Assembly: GCF_005222705.1 (NCBI RefSeq)
Contig: NZ_STGF01000030.1
Coordinates: 26,593 to 90,592, forward strand
Reading direction: 5' to 3'
Source of the DNA: Paenibacillus sp. SY21-1
GTDB lineage: Bacteria > Bacillota > Bacilli > Paenibacillales > Paenibacillaceae
DNA: 64,000 nt
Below the pieces are notes generated by a model. It had not been told where the DNA came from and ran no database searches. It saw only the letters and a program-made list of their open reading frames with translations. This document shows positions 43,474 through 52,510 of this stretch, in pieces. The stretch's first letter is position 1. The number at the start of each line of letters is the position of its first letter. The position numbers were made by a program, and so were the translations under genes.

Positions 43474-43540
43474 AAAAAGAGCGCCTTCGCCCTTATGCCC
43501 GCTACGCAGCGTAACGGGCACAAGTGTGGCAAAAGCGCTC
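43474..43540 (-). terminator. Terminator of the suf operon
   Basis: 43479-43491 pairs with 43528-43540 over 13 bp (two G-U), with an inner GCCCG/CGGGC stem. On the minus strand it is followed by TTTTT. It lies 33 bp after the sufB stop. Confidence 0.85.
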
Positions 43541-43573
43541 CTCTTTTATTTACAAGCTCCGTAAGCACAAAGC

Positions 43574-44971
43574 TTAGCCGATGGAACCTTCCATCTCGAA
43601 CTTGATCAGCCTATTCATTTCTACCGCGTATTCCATTGGCAGCTCTTTCGTGAACGGCTCGATAAAGCCCATAACGATCATCTGCGTAGCTTCATCTTCG
43701 CTAAGACCGCGGCTCATGAGATAGAAAAGCTGATCCTCGGAAACCTTGGATACCGTCGCCTCATGCTCCAACGTGATGTTGTCGTTGAAAATTTCGTTGT
43801 ACGGAATCGTATCCGAAGTCGACTCGTTATCGAGAATAAGCGTATCGCATTTGATGTTCGCCTTCGAGCCGTCGGAGTTCCGTCCGAACGAAGCAAGACC
43901 GCGATAGGTTACTTTGCCGCCGTGCTTGCTGATCGATTTGGAAATAATGGTCGAGCTTGTGTCCGGTGCCAGATGCGTCATTTTAGCGCCTGCGTCCTGG
44001 TGCTGGCCTTTGCCAGCTACAGCGATGGACAATACCATCCCCTTCGCTCCGCGGCCGCGCAGCACGACAGCAGGGTACTTCATGGTCAGCTTGGAGCCGA
44101 TGTTCCCGTCTACCCAGTCCATCGTCGCGTTCTCGTCTGCAACAGCACGTTTCGTAACGAGGTTGTAGATGTTCGGAGCCCAGTTCTGAATCGTTGTATA
44201 ACGGACGCTGGAATCCTTTTTGCACAAAATTTCTACTACTGCGCTATGCAGCGAGTTTGTGCTGTAGACAGGAGCCGTACAGCCCTCTACATAGTGTACC
44301 GAGCTGCCTTCGTCGGCGATAATAAGCGTCCGCTCGAATTGGCCCATGTTCTCGGAGTTGATGCGGAAATACGCCTGCAGCGGAATTTCGCATTTAACGC
44401 CTTTCGGCACGTAGATGAAGCTTCCGCCCGACCATACCGCACTGTTCAGAGCAGCGAATTTGTTGTCGTTAGGAGGAATAATTGTACCGAAGTATTCCTT
44501 CATCAGCTCAGGATGCTCGCGCAGCGCCGTATCCGTATCGGTAAAAATAACGCCTTGCTTCTCCAGATCCTCCTGCATGCTGTGATAAACGACCTCGGAC
44601 TCATATTGAGCCGATACGCCTGCAAGGAACTTCTGCTCCGCTTCAGGAATGCCGAGCTTGTCGAACGTTTCCTTAATTTCGGAAGGCACCTCTTCCCATG
44701 TTTTCCCTTGCTTTTCGGATGGCTTGACATAATACTGAATGTCGTTGAAATCCAGATCGTCCAGATCGCCGCCCCATTTCGGCATCGGCATTTTGTTGAA
44801 TTGCTCCAGCGATTTCAGACGGAATTCCAGCATCCATTCCGGCTCGTTCTTCATTTCCGAAATCGTACGTACGATTTCCGGAGTAAGCCCCTTGCCCGAC
44901 TGGAAAATCGCCTTGTGCTCATCGCGGAAGCCATACTTATACTCTTCCATTTCCGGCATCGATTTTGCCAT
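43574..44971 (-). CDS. sufB: Fe-S cluster assembly scaffold SufB
   Basis: A protein of 465 residues, the same length as Bacillus subtilis SufB, starting at ATG 44971 behind AAAGGAG. The upstream GTG at 44980 is too close to that SD. It opens with MPEMEEYKYGFRDEHK and carries VPKGVKCEIPLQAYFRINS and HLAPDTSSTIISKSISK in the beta-helix core. SufB with SufC and SufD forms the scaffold on which iron-sulphur clusters are built before transfer. It is the last gene of sufCDSUB. Confidence 0.96.
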   Translation of the reverse strand: MAKSMPEMEEYKYGFRDEHKAIFQSGKGLTPEIVRTISEMKNEPEWMLEFRLKSLEQFNKMPMPKWGGDLDDLDFNDIQYYVKPSEKQGKTWEEVPSEIKETFDKLGIPEAEQKFLAGVSAQYESEVVYHSMQEDLEKQGVIFTDTDTALREHPELMKEYFGTIIPPNDNKFAALNSAVWSGGSFIYVPKGVKCEIPLQAYFRINSENMGQFERTLIIADEGSSVHYVEGCTAPVYSTNSLHSAVVEILCKKDSSVRYTTIQNWAPNIYNLVTKRAVADENATMDWVDGNIGSKLTMKYPAVVLRGRGAKGMVLSIAVAGKGQHQDAGAKMTHLAPDTSSTIISKSISKHGGKVTYRGLASFGRNSDGSKANIKCDTLILDNESTSDTIPYNEIFNDNITLEHEATVSKVSEDQLFYLMSRGLSEDEATQMIVMGFIEPFTKELPMEYAVEMNRLIKFEMEGSIG

Positions 44972-45026
44972 GTTCGTCACTCTCCTTTATTTTTTCGTTA
45001 CCGCTCTACGCTGCATACGCGCACGA

Positions 45027-45452
45027 TCAGTTCTGCTGATGCTCGATTCCTTTGCGCAGCGCATTCCAGGCCAGCGTTGCGCATTTGATGCGTGCGGGGA
45101 ATTTATTGACGCCAGACAGCGCCTCAATATCCTCCAGCTCCTCGAACTCCACATCTTCGCCCTTCATAAGGGACGAGAAGCGGTCGGCCATCGATAGAGC
45201 TTCCTCGAAGCTTCTGCCTTTTACGGCCTCCGTCATCATTGAAGCGGAGCTCATGCTGATGGAGCAGCCTTCGCCATCAAATTTCGCGTCGGCAACTTTA
45301 CCGTCAACAACTTGTAATTGAAGCGAGATCCGGTCTCCGCAAGTTGGATTGTTGAGGTTAATGGTTACCGAATCCTCAGCAAGCGTACCGTTGTTGCGCG
45401 GGTTTTTGTAATGATCCATAATGACGCGGCGGTACAAATCATCCAATTGCAT
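45027..45452 (-). CDS. sufU: Sulphur-transfer protein SufU
   Basis: A protein of 141 residues. The zinc and sulphur-transfer ligands are in place: Cys38 and Asp40 in NPTCGDRI, Cys63 in GEGCSIS and Cys124 in RIKCATLAW. In Gram-positive bacteria SufU accepts persulphide sulphur from SufS through a zinc-ligand swap. It replaces SufE, and IscU despite the resemblance. Its start overlaps the end of sufS by 14 nt, giving tight co-translation with its partner. Confidence 0.95.
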   Translation of the reverse strand: MQLDDLYRRVIMDHYKNPRNNGTLAEDSVTINLNNPTCGDRISLQLQVVDGKVADAKFDGEGCSISMSSASMMTEAVKGRSFEEALSMADRFSSLMKGEDVEFEELEDIEALSGVNKFPARIKCATLAWNALRKGIEHQQN

Positions 45453-46665
45453 GGCCGAAAAACTCCTTTGTCTGAAGTAACGCGTCGGCTAAACGGTCGA
45501 TGTCCGCTTCTGTATTATATAAATAAAAGCTTGCTCTTGCAGTAGCCGAAACTTTCAGCCAGCGCATGAGCGGCTGAGCGCAATGATGGCCGGCCCGAAT
45601 GGCGATGCCTTTGGAATCAAGCACAGTTGCCACATCATGCGGATGAACGTCGTCCAGATTAAACGTTACGAGTCCGACGCGATTTTCCTTGGGACCGTAC
45701 AGCGTAACGCCTTCCAGTGCCGATAGCCGTTCATAGGCATAGGCTGCCATCGTACGCTCATGCTTGTCGATTTCATCAAGCCCGACTTCATTGAGAAAAT
45801 CGATAGCCGCTCCAAGACCGACAGCGCCCGCAATAATCGGTGTGCCGCCTTCAAAGCGGTAAGGAATTTCCTTCCACGTCGATTCGTATAAATCTACAAA
45901 ATCGATCATCTCTCCGCCAAATTCAATGGGCTCCATGGCATTCAATAGCGATTTTTTGCCGTAAAGCGCGCCGATTCCGGTTGGTCCGCACATTTTATGG
46001 CCAGACAATGCATAAAAATCGACGTCTAGCTCGCGCACATCCACCTTCATATGCGGCGTGCTTTGCGCTCCGTCTACGACGATAACCGCTCCGTTGCGGT
46101 GGGCGATCTCGGCAATTTCCTTAATCGGATTGACTACTCCAAGCACGTTGGAAACATAGGTAATGGCAACCACTTTCGTGTTCGCCGTAACGGTCTGCTC
46201 TACATCCTCCAGCGTAATCGATCCGTCCTGCTGCAGCGGAATATACTTAAGCGTCGCGCCCGTCGCTTTGGCTGCCTGCTGCCACGGAATCAGATTGCTG
46301 TGATGCTCCATCTGGGTAATGACGATTTCATCGCCTTCCTTGCACACGGAACGCGCGTAGCTTGAAGCGACCAGATTAAGGGCAGTCGTCGTGCCCCGGG
46401 TAAAAATAATTTGCTCGGGAGCGCCTGCGTTCAGCAGACCGGCTACCTTCTCGCGCGCTCCCTCATACGCGTCGGTCGCTCTGGAGCCTAGCGTATGCAC
46501 GCCGCGGTGGACGTTGGCATGATCCAGCTCATAGTAACGTTTCATCGCATCAATGACGGAGCGCGGCTTCTGGGAAGACGCCGCGCTGTCAAGATAAACG
46601 AGCGGGTGCCCGTTTATCTCCTGATGCAATATCGGAAACTGCTCCCGAATCGCTTGTATATTCAT
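45439..46665 (-). CDS. sufS: Cysteine desulphurase SufS
   Basis: A protein of 408 residues, usual for the family. The PLP lysine is K224 in SGHKMCGPTG, VDGAQSTPH precedes it, and the persulphide-forming cysteine is C362 in RAGHHCAQP. It removes sulphur from cysteine and hands it to SufU, encoded next. The ATG overlaps the sufD stop (ATGA, 46662-46665). It belongs to the group II desulphurases, as expected from the SGHK sequence and the short active-site loop. Confidence 0.96.
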   Translation of the reverse strand: MNIQAIREQFPILHQEINGHPLVYLDSAASSQKPRSVIDAMKRYYELDHANVHRGVHTLGSRATDAYEGAREKVAGLLNAGAPEQIIFTRGTTTALNLVASSYARSVCKEGDEIVITQMEHHSNLIPWQQAAKATGATLKYIPLQQDGSITLEDVEQTVTANTKVVAITYVSNVLGVVNPIKEIAEIAHRNGAVIVVDGAQSTPHMKVDVRELDVDFYALSGHKMCGPTGIGALYGKKSLLNAMEPIEFGGEMIDFVDLYESTWKEIPYRFEGGTPIIAGAVGLGAAIDFLNEVGLDEIDKHERTMAAYAYERLSALEGVTLYGPKENRVGLVTFNLDDVHPHDVATVLDSKGIAIRAGHHCAQPLMRWLKVSATARASFYLYNTEADIDRLADALLQTKEFFGHAIG

Positions 46666-47966
46666 CCCTCAAGTTTCCTTTCGAGCAAACGCTGGAGCTG
46701 CCCGCGAACCGCCTCAACCGGAATTTCCGATACGACCGGCGCAAGGAATCCGTAAATAATCAAACGCTCCGCGTCTTGCTTGGATATACCGCGGGACATC
46801 AAGTAATAGACTTGCTCTGGATTGACTTGACCGACGCTGGCCGCGTGTCCTGCCGTAACGTCGTCCTCGTCGATCAGAAGAATCGGGTTGGCGTCGCCGC
46901 GCGCCTTAGGGCTCAGCATAAGAACCTTCTCGGTCTGCACGCCGTTTGCCTTGGTGGCGCCATGCTCGATCTTGGTAATACCGTTAATGATCGCAGAAGC
47001 CGAATCCTTCATAACGGCACGGGTTACCATGTTGCTGTCCGAGCTTTTGCCGAAATGGACAGCTCTTGTCGTCAAGCTGTTTTGCTGAGCGTTTTTGCCG
47101 ACACTGATGACCTTCGTATCCGAAGTCGAGCCTTGTCCCAGAAGAACGGACTTCGTATCGGACAGCGTATTGCCGTCATTCAGATCGCCGACAATCCACT
47201 CCATACGCGCATCGTTCTCGATGATCGCACGGCGGATCGTCATATCGACGCCCGGCGCTCCAAGCGAATGAATGGAGCTGAAACGCACGAACGCGCCCGG
47301 CTTGACGAATACTTCAACAATCGACGGATGTACAAAAGGCTCGGTCGCTCCTTCTGCCGTAACCGCACAGTCAACATAAGTAACGCGGCTGTTGCTCTCC
47401 GCCACGATCAGAATGTGGGGCGCAAAGGAAGCGTCCGACTTGTCATTGTAAAAAATAGCTTGCAGCGGAATTTCGACTTCCACGTTTTTAGGCACGTAGA
47501 CGAACACGCCGCCATTCCAGATCGCTGCGCTTAACGCGGACAGCTTATCCTCGTTCTTGGGCACTGCTTGGTGCAGGTACTGTTTGACCAGCTCTCCGTG
47601 CTCCTTGGACGCCGTCTCAAGATCGGTGAAAATAACGCCTTTAGCCGCAAGCTCCTCGGCAAATTGATTCCACACGATTCCCGAATTGCGCTGAACGAGC
47701 AGGTTCTCCGTTCCTTCGGATACGAGGCTGCGCACAATTTCAGGCAGCTCGCTGATCGCTTCTATCGCTGCAGGCTGCTCGTAGCTGCCTACCGCAGTCA
47801 AATTCCAGCGCTCAATGCGCACTTTCTCCGGCTTAGGCCATTCAATCGTCCCAGCAAGCTCGGCCGCTTCTCCGCGCGAATCTACAAGCCATGCAGGCTC
47901 ATTCTTGCTGCGGGCCAGCGCTTCGGCAGATTGACGGTCGGTCGGAGTTGTTAGTTGTGTACTCAT
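46662..47966 (-). CDS. sufD: Fe-S assembly protein SufD
   Basis: A protein of 434 residues. It shares the beta-helix core of SufB (GVFVYVPKNVEVEIPLQ, then MLSPKARGDANPILLIDEDDV and ASVGQVNPEQVYYLMSRG) but is shorter at the N-terminus. SufD pairs with SufB on the SufC ATPase dimer and is needed for iron entry. GAAGGGGG precedes ATG 47966. It lies between sufC (22 nt upstream) and sufS (overlapping). Confidence 0.95.
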   Translation of the reverse strand: MSTQLTTPTDRQSAEALARSKNEPAWLVDSRGEAAELAGTIEWPKPEKVRIERWNLTAVGSYEQPAAIEAISELPEIVRSLVSEGTENLLVQRNSGIVWNQFAEELAAKGVIFTDLETASKEHGELVKQYLHQAVPKNEDKLSALSAAIWNGGVFVYVPKNVEVEIPLQAIFYNDKSDASFAPHILIVAESNSRVTYVDCAVTAEGATEPFVHPSIVEVFVKPGAFVRFSSIHSLGAPGVDMTIRRAIIENDARMEWIVGDLNDGNTLSDTKSVLLGQGSTSDTKVISVGKNAQQNSLTTRAVHFGKSSDSNMVTRAVMKDSASAIINGITKIEHGATKANGVQTEKVLMLSPKARGDANPILLIDEDDVTAGHAASVGQVNPEQVYYLMSRGISKQDAERLIIYGFLAPVVSEIPVEAVRGQLQRLLERKLEG

Positions 47967-47988
47967 CCGTTATTGCCCCCTTCTCCGC

Positions 47989-48768
47989 TTAAGCCTGGCC
48001 AACCGTCTCGTCTACGATGCCAAGTTCTTCTTTAACCCAGTCATAACCTTCGTTCTCCAGACGCTCGGCAAGCTCGGGGCCGCCGGATTTCACGATGCGT
48101 CCTTGCATCATAACGTGGACGAAATCAGGTGTAATATAGTTCAGCAACCGCTGGTAGTGAGTAATGATCAGGAAGCCGCGATCCTCGGAACGCATTGCGT
48201 TCACACCGTTCGATACGATGCGAAGCGCATCGATGTCAAGGCCGGAGTCGATTTCGTCAAGCACGACGATTTTCGGATCAAGCAGCATCATTTGCAAAAT
48301 TTCGTTACGCTTCTTTTCCCCGCCCGAGAAGCCTTCGTTCAAATAACGGTGGGCAAATTCAGGGTTCATTTCAAGCTCTTTCATCTTGCCTTCCATTTGG
48401 CGAATGAATTTAATGAGCGAAATTTCATTGCCTTCGCCGCGACGCGCATTCAGAGCGCTGCGCAGGAAGTCGGAATTCGTAACGCCCGGGATTTCGCTTG
48501 GATACTGCATAGCCAGGAACAGGCCTGCGCGGGCGCGCTCGTCTACTTCCATCTCCAGCAGATCCTCGCCGTCAAGCGTTGCGGTGCCATCGGTTACTTC
48601 GTATTTAGGATGTCCCATCAAAGCGGAAGCAAGCGTCGATTTGCCGGTACCGTTAGGTCCCATGATCGCATGAATTTCTCCGCCTTTAATTTCAAGATTA
48701 ATGCCCTTCAAAATTTCTTTTCCGTCGATGGACGCTTTCAGTCCATCGATGACAAATTGAGTTGCCAT
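47989..48768 (-). CDS. sufC: Fe-S assembly ATPase SufC
   Basis: A protein of 259 residues from ATG 48768, the start matching the family (MATQFVIDGLKASIDGKEIL). The frame open to 48825 runs into the leader. It has the Walker A motif GPNGTGKSTLAS, the ABC signature FSGGEKKRNEIL and Walker B with VVLDEIDSGLDIDAL. It is a soluble ABC ATPase that drives conformational change in SufBD. It is the first gene of the operon, with GGAGG about 12 nt upstream and a strong promoter at 48834-48862. Confidence 0.96.
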   Translation of the reverse strand: MATQFVIDGLKASIDGKEILKGINLEIKGGEIHAIMGPNGTGKSTLASALMGHPKYEVTDGTATLDGEDLLEMEVDERARAGLFLAMQYPSEIPGVTNSDFLRSALNARRGEGNEISLIKFIRQMEGKMKELEMNPEFAHRYLNEGFSGGEKKRNEILQMMLLDPKIVVLDEIDSGLDIDALRIVSNGVNAMRSEDRGFLIITHYQRLLNYITPDFVHVMMQGRIVKSGGPELAERLENEGYDWVKEELGIVDETVGQA

Positions 48769-48833
48769 AATATACAGATCCCTCCAAGGTTGGTATGCGT
48801 CTCCAGTTCGCCCAGCATTAGGCAAGACTTTAC

Positions 48834-48862
48834 ATTATATAGTGATTCTCATTGATTCTCAA
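48834..48862 (-). promoter_or_regulatory. suf operon promoter with repeated operator-like heptamers
   Basis: On the minus strand TTGAGA (48857-48862), a 17-bp spacer and a perfect TATAAT (48834-48839). On the + strand, TGATTCTCAT and TGATTCTCAA are tandem 10-mers at 48843-48862, overlapping the spacer and -35. GATTCTC also occurs in the Fur box at 31887, so iron control is possible, but the match to the 19-bp consensus is only about 13. Confidence 0.7.
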
Positions 48863-48950
48863 TAATCATTTTAATATAGTTTTAGTTATAAATCAACGTA
48901 GATATGTCGAACCTGTCATATTCCCTCGATTGGACAAGGATATTACCGGA

Positions 48951-49529
48951 CTAGGCAAGAGCCTGCTTGATTTCCTTCCGCTGCCTTTCGAATTCTTCAT
49001 CGCCGATTACGGGAGTCATCTCCGGCTCGACTTCAACACTATCCAGTTGTACCCAAGATTTGCAGCCATTATAAGCAGGCAGCATCGAAAGTTTCAACGG
49101 CTTGGCCAGACGGTGCACGCGCAGCACGAGCACGTGAAGCGGTTTTGTTTTTTTCCAACGGAGCCGTTCCTCTGCGAACTGGTCCGTCCATATATGGAAA
49201 TCTCTAAGCTTGTCAAGCGTCTGCTGATCCGTAACTTCAATATCCTCCACCGCTTCGGCGTAAGCCGCGATTCGCAGCTCCTCCTGCTCCGGCGCCCACT
49301 CCTCCAGCGTATTGTCCAAATCCTGCCAAGCGGACTGCTTCAGCAAATGCTTCTTCTGATGCTCATACGCCGGCATTAAATAAAAGCTTGGCGCCACCAG
49401 CTGGAAATCGCGCGTTTCCTCCACGATGCCTCCTTTGCGCATCACGATAATTTGCTTTCCCTCCGCAAGCGCATTGACGCTTACCGCCCACTCCTTTAGC
49501 GCTACGGGCCATCCTTGCTGCACGGACAT
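48951..49529 (-). CDS. DUF1802 family protein
   Basis: A protein of 192 residues from ATG 49529, with GGGGAGG upstream; the frame open to 49565 lacks an SD. The family's start is recognisable (WPVALKEWAVSVNALAEGKQ, then IVMRKGGIVEETRDF). FYLMPAYEHQKKHLLK and RLRWKKTKPLHVLVLRVHRL follow as the conserved later blocks. The family has no known function that I can name; the Lys-Glu-Trp opening and basic patches are consistent with nucleic-acid contact, but this is weak. It is divergent from mtnK. Confidence 0.8.
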   Translation of the reverse strand: MSVQQGWPVALKEWAVSVNALAEGKQIIVMRKGGIVEETRDFQLVAPSFYLMPAYEHQKKHLLKQSAWQDLDNTLEEWAPEQEELRIAAYAEAVEDIEVTDQQTLDKLRDFHIWTDQFAEERLRWKKTKPLHVLVLRVHRLAKPLKLSMLPAYNGCKSWVQLDSVEVEPEMTPVIGDEEFERQRKEIKQALA

Positions 49530-49673
49530 TTGCCTCCCCCATCCTTCTCGTCTAAAATTGATCATATTATATCAAATGAAAGTATTCCATGGCGAAATAA
49601 TATGATTTATACTGTGGAGACGAATTACGGGCATCTGTGCCTTGATCCCTATAGAAACCGGAGGTGGACAGCC

Positions 49674-50891
49674 TTGTCCGCATACCATCCTTTAACCGAG
49701 CAGGATGCGATATCGATAGCAGCCGATATCGAACATTTTTTCCCGGAAGGGGCATCGCTGCAATGTCGCGAGATCGGCGACGGCAATTTGAATCTGGTCT
49801 TTCACATTAGCGATCCTGCCAGCGGCAAAAGCCTCATTATGAAGCAAGCGCTCCCCTACGCCAAGGTTGTCGGCGAGTCTTGGCCGCTAACCCTGGACAG
49901 AGGCCGGATTGAAAGCGAAAAGCTCGTGCTTGACGGCAAGCTGGCGCCGGGTCTGGTGCCTAACGTATATTTTTACGATGCCGTGCTGGCTTTGACAGTG
50001 ATGGAGGATTTAAGCGACCATGTCATCATGCGGCAAGGGCTGATTGCCGGCAACCGCTATCCGCGCTACGCAGACGATATTTCGACCTATATGGCGCAAA
50101 CCCTGTTTTATTCGTCCGATCTGGGAATGAACCAGCAGCAAAAGAAAGAACAGGTGGGCAAATTTATCAATCCCGAGCTTTGCAAAATAACGGAGGATCT
50201 TATTTTCGACGATCCTTATACCGACTCGCCAAACAACAGCTTCGACGAGGCGATTCGCGATGCCGCGCAAGCGTTGTGGGCGGACGAGGAGCTTCAGCTC
50301 GAGGTTGCCCTTCTGCGCGAAAAATTCCTGACGCAAGCGCAGGCGCTGCTTCACGGCGACCTGCACACCGGCAGCGTATTCGTCACCGAAGCATCCACGA
50401 AGGTGATCGATCCCGAGTTCGCCTTCTATGGCCCGATCGGCTTCGATATCGGCGCGGCTATCGCCAACCTGCTGCTTAATTTCGCAGGTCAGGAGCATTG
50501 GTCGGCCGATGCCGCGGCGCGCAGCGACTTCCGTCGCTATTTAACCGATACGGTACGCAACGTTTGGCAGCTATTCGCTTCCAAATTCCGCGCGCTCTGG
50601 GACGAGCATGGCATCGACCGGCTCGCTAACGCATCGTCGTCTTATAAGGAGCTCTATATGGCCCGCCTGCTTCAGGATACAGCAGGCTTCGCCGGATGCA
50701 AGATCGTTCGCCGCATCGTAGGCCTCTCCCATGTGGTCGATATCGACCGCATTCCGGACGCCGCAGCGAAGGAAAAGGCTCAGCGCCTGGCGCTTGCCAT
50801 CGGAACAGCGCTTATCCGCAACAACCGAAACATACAGTCCATTGAAGAAGTTATCGACGCCGCGCTATCGGCGGCGAGCGAATCAGCTTAA
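49674..50891 (+). CDS. mtnK: S-methyl-5-thioribose kinase, TTG start
   Basis: A protein of 405 residues starting at TTG 49674, which has GGAGG 9 nt upstream. An ATG at 49602 would add 24 residues without an SD. Landmarks of the family are REIGDGNLNLVFHI (nucleotide loop), KQALPYAKVVGESWPLT, LLHGDLHTGSV (catalytic Asp) and VIDPEFAFYGPIGFDIG (metal-binding DPE). It phosphorylates methylthioribose in methionine salvage, and mtnA follows 20 nt downstream. No SAM riboswitch is visible in the ~140 bp upstream. Confidence 0.93.
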   Translation: MSAYHPLTEQDAISIAADIEHFFPEGASLQCREIGDGNLNLVFHISDPASGKSLIMKQALPYAKVVGESWPLTLDRGRIESEKLVLDGKLAPGLVPNVYFYDAVLALTVMEDLSDHVIMRQGLIAGNRYPRYADDISTYMAQTLFYSSDLGMNQQQKKEQVGKFINPELCKITEDLIFDDPYTDSPNNSFDEAIRDAAQALWADEELQLEVALLREKFLTQAQALLHGDLHTGSVFVTEASTKVIDPEFAFYGPIGFDIGAAIANLLLNFAGQEHWSADAAARSDFRRYLTDTVRNVWQLFASKFRALWDEHGIDRLANASSSYKELYMARLLQDTAGFAGCKIVRRIVGLSHVVDIDRIPDAAAKEKAQRLALAIGTALIRNNRNIQSIEEVIDAALSAASESA

Positions 50892-50911
50892 AGTTAGGAG
50901 ACATAAACAGC

Positions 50912-51964
50912 ATGACAAATACAGCTAAAGCATTGCAATCCGTAATCTGGCAGAACGATCAGCTGGATTTGCTCGACCAGCGCCTGTTGCCTGAGGAGAT
51001 TGTTTATTTGCCGCTAACGACAGCGGAGGACGTCTGGGAAGCGATCAGGCACCTGAAAGTACGGGGAGCTCCCGCAATCGGCATTTCCGCTGCTTACGGC
51101 GTTGTGCTCGGCAGCCGGAACGCTTCGACAGCAGAAGATTGGCTGGAAAGCGTAAAGCGCGAAGCGCAATACTTGGCCACGTCGAGACCTACCGCCGTCA
51201 ACTTGTTCTGGGCGCTTGACCGGATGAAGGCGGCGGCCTCCGCTATGGCCGAGCAGGGGCTTAGCCTGGATGAGTGCAAAGCAGCCCTGCTGGCTGAGGC
51301 CATCGCGATTCAAAGCGAGGATGAAGAGACAAACCGTCAAATCGGCGAGCATGCGCTCTCCTTGTTCAAGGACGGCATGGGCGTGCTGACGCACTGCAAT
51401 GCCGGCGGTCTGGCAACAGCCAAGTACGGTACGGCGCTTGCTCCCTTCTATCTTGCGTTAGAGCAAGGCATTACGCTTCGCGTATTTGCAGACGAAACCC
51501 GCCCCGTGCTGCAAGGAGCCCGTCTGACCGCGTTCGAATTGCAGCAGGCAGGCGTAGACGTCACATTGATTTGCGATAACATGGCGGGCATGGTGATGGC
51601 GAAGGGCTGGGTCGACGCCGTTATTGTCGGGACGGATCGCGTTGCCGCCAACGGCGATGTAGCGAATAAAATCGGTACCTATAGCGTTGCCGTTCTGGCC
51701 AAGGCTCACGGCATCCCGTTTTATGTAGCTTGTCCGCTGTCCACCATCGATCTGGATACGCCAACCGGCGCTGAAATCCCGATCGAGGAGCGCAGCGCGG
51801 AGGAAATTACGGAGGGCTTTGGCAAACGGACCGCGCCGGAAGGCGTTAAAGTCTACAACCCGGCCTTCGACGTTACCCCGCATGAATACGTCACCGCCAT
51901 TATTACGGAAAAGGGCATCGTGCAAGCTCCTTACGCCGAAAATCTGCGCAGGCTTTTTGAATAA
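50912..51964 (+). CDS. mtnA: Methylthioribose-1-phosphate isomerase
   Basis: A protein of 350 residues, normal for MtnA. It shares the eIF2B-alpha fold: VRGAPAIGISAAYG, TRPTAVNLFWALDRM, HCNAGGLAT (catalytic Cys), DETRPVLQGARL, and GTDRVAANGDVANKIGTY, where the Asp is the proton donor. It isomerises methylthioribose-1-phosphate to methylthioribulose-1-phosphate. TTAGGAG precedes the ATG. It is in an operon with mtnK. The later salvage genes (mtnB, mtnW, mtnX) are not in the window. Confidence 0.95.
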   Translation: MTNTAKALQSVIWQNDQLDLLDQRLLPEEIVYLPLTTAEDVWEAIRHLKVRGAPAIGISAAYGVVLGSRNASTAEDWLESVKREAQYLATSRPTAVNLFWALDRMKAAASAMAEQGLSLDECKAALLAEAIAIQSEDEETNRQIGEHALSLFKDGMGVLTHCNAGGLATAKYGTALAPFYLALEQGITLRVFADETRPVLQGARLTAFELQQAGVDVTLICDNMAGMVMAKGWVDAVIVGTDRVAANGDVANKIGTYSVAVLAKAHGIPFYVACPLSTIDLDTPTGAEIPIEERSAEEITEGFGKRTAPEGVKVYNPAFDVTPHEYVTAIITEKGIVQAPYAENLRRLFE

Positions 51965-52035
51965 AACAAACATGAAGAATACAAATAGCCCTCTTCAAGC
52001 CGGCCTCGCCGTTGCCTGAATTGGGCTTTATTCCT

Positions 52036-52341
52036 TTAGAGCATAAGCTCTAACGCAGCTGAGCCTTGCATGCCGGCGTATATGCCAAGCTTTTCGGCAG
52101 AAGTGGTGACGGACTCCAGAGGAGCCTCCATCAATTCCTCCAACGTCCGTACGCCTACGGCGCGACCTGCAATGATTTCTCTTGCCTGAAGCTTTGTGTT
52201 CAGCAAGGCCACATCGAGAGCGCCGCACATAATATAGCCTTTGTCGGTCATAATAGCCAGCAGCGTTGTTTTCGGGAGCTTGGCTTCCATACCGATAACC
52301 GTTTCACCATTCGCCAGCGTTAGCGGGACGATCCGCATCAT
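52036..52341 (-). CDS. yunC: DUF1805 protein YunC
   Basis: A protein of 101 residues, the usual length of YunC. The conserved DUF1805 core is visible: MRIVPLTLANGETVIGMEAKLPKT, then DKGYIMCGALDVALLN and REIIAGRAVGVRTLEELM. The fold is known, but the function is not. AAGGAGG lies ~9 nt before two tandem ATGs at 52341 and 52338. It converges on mtnA with 71 bp between them. Confidence 0.9.
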   Translation of the reverse strand: MMRIVPLTLANGETVIGMEAKLPKTTLLAIMTDKGYIMCGALDVALLNTKLQAREIIAGRAVGVRTLEELMEAPLESVTTSAEKLGIYAGMQGSAALELML

Positions 52342-52510
52342 TTAGGAACAACCTCCTTTAAGCCGGGATCTGGACATCTTTCACTGCATCATCAGTATAT
52401 GCGCTTGCCAAGCGCCCAGTGTTGGACGAATGCTTATTTATAATACTGTAATAATCAAGCAATTAATGATATATTAGTACTATACTATATCGTTCGGAGG
52501 TCCTAGTGAT

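Noticed and set aside
43763..45088. 441-residue + strand open frame opposite sufB
   Set aside because: It is antisense to a firmly identified gene and crosses the sufB-sufU junction; no domain features.
49530..49673. SAM (S-box) riboswitch upstream of mtnK
   Set aside because: The S-box is common for this operon in bacilli, but none of its conserved core elements could be found in the ~140 bp.
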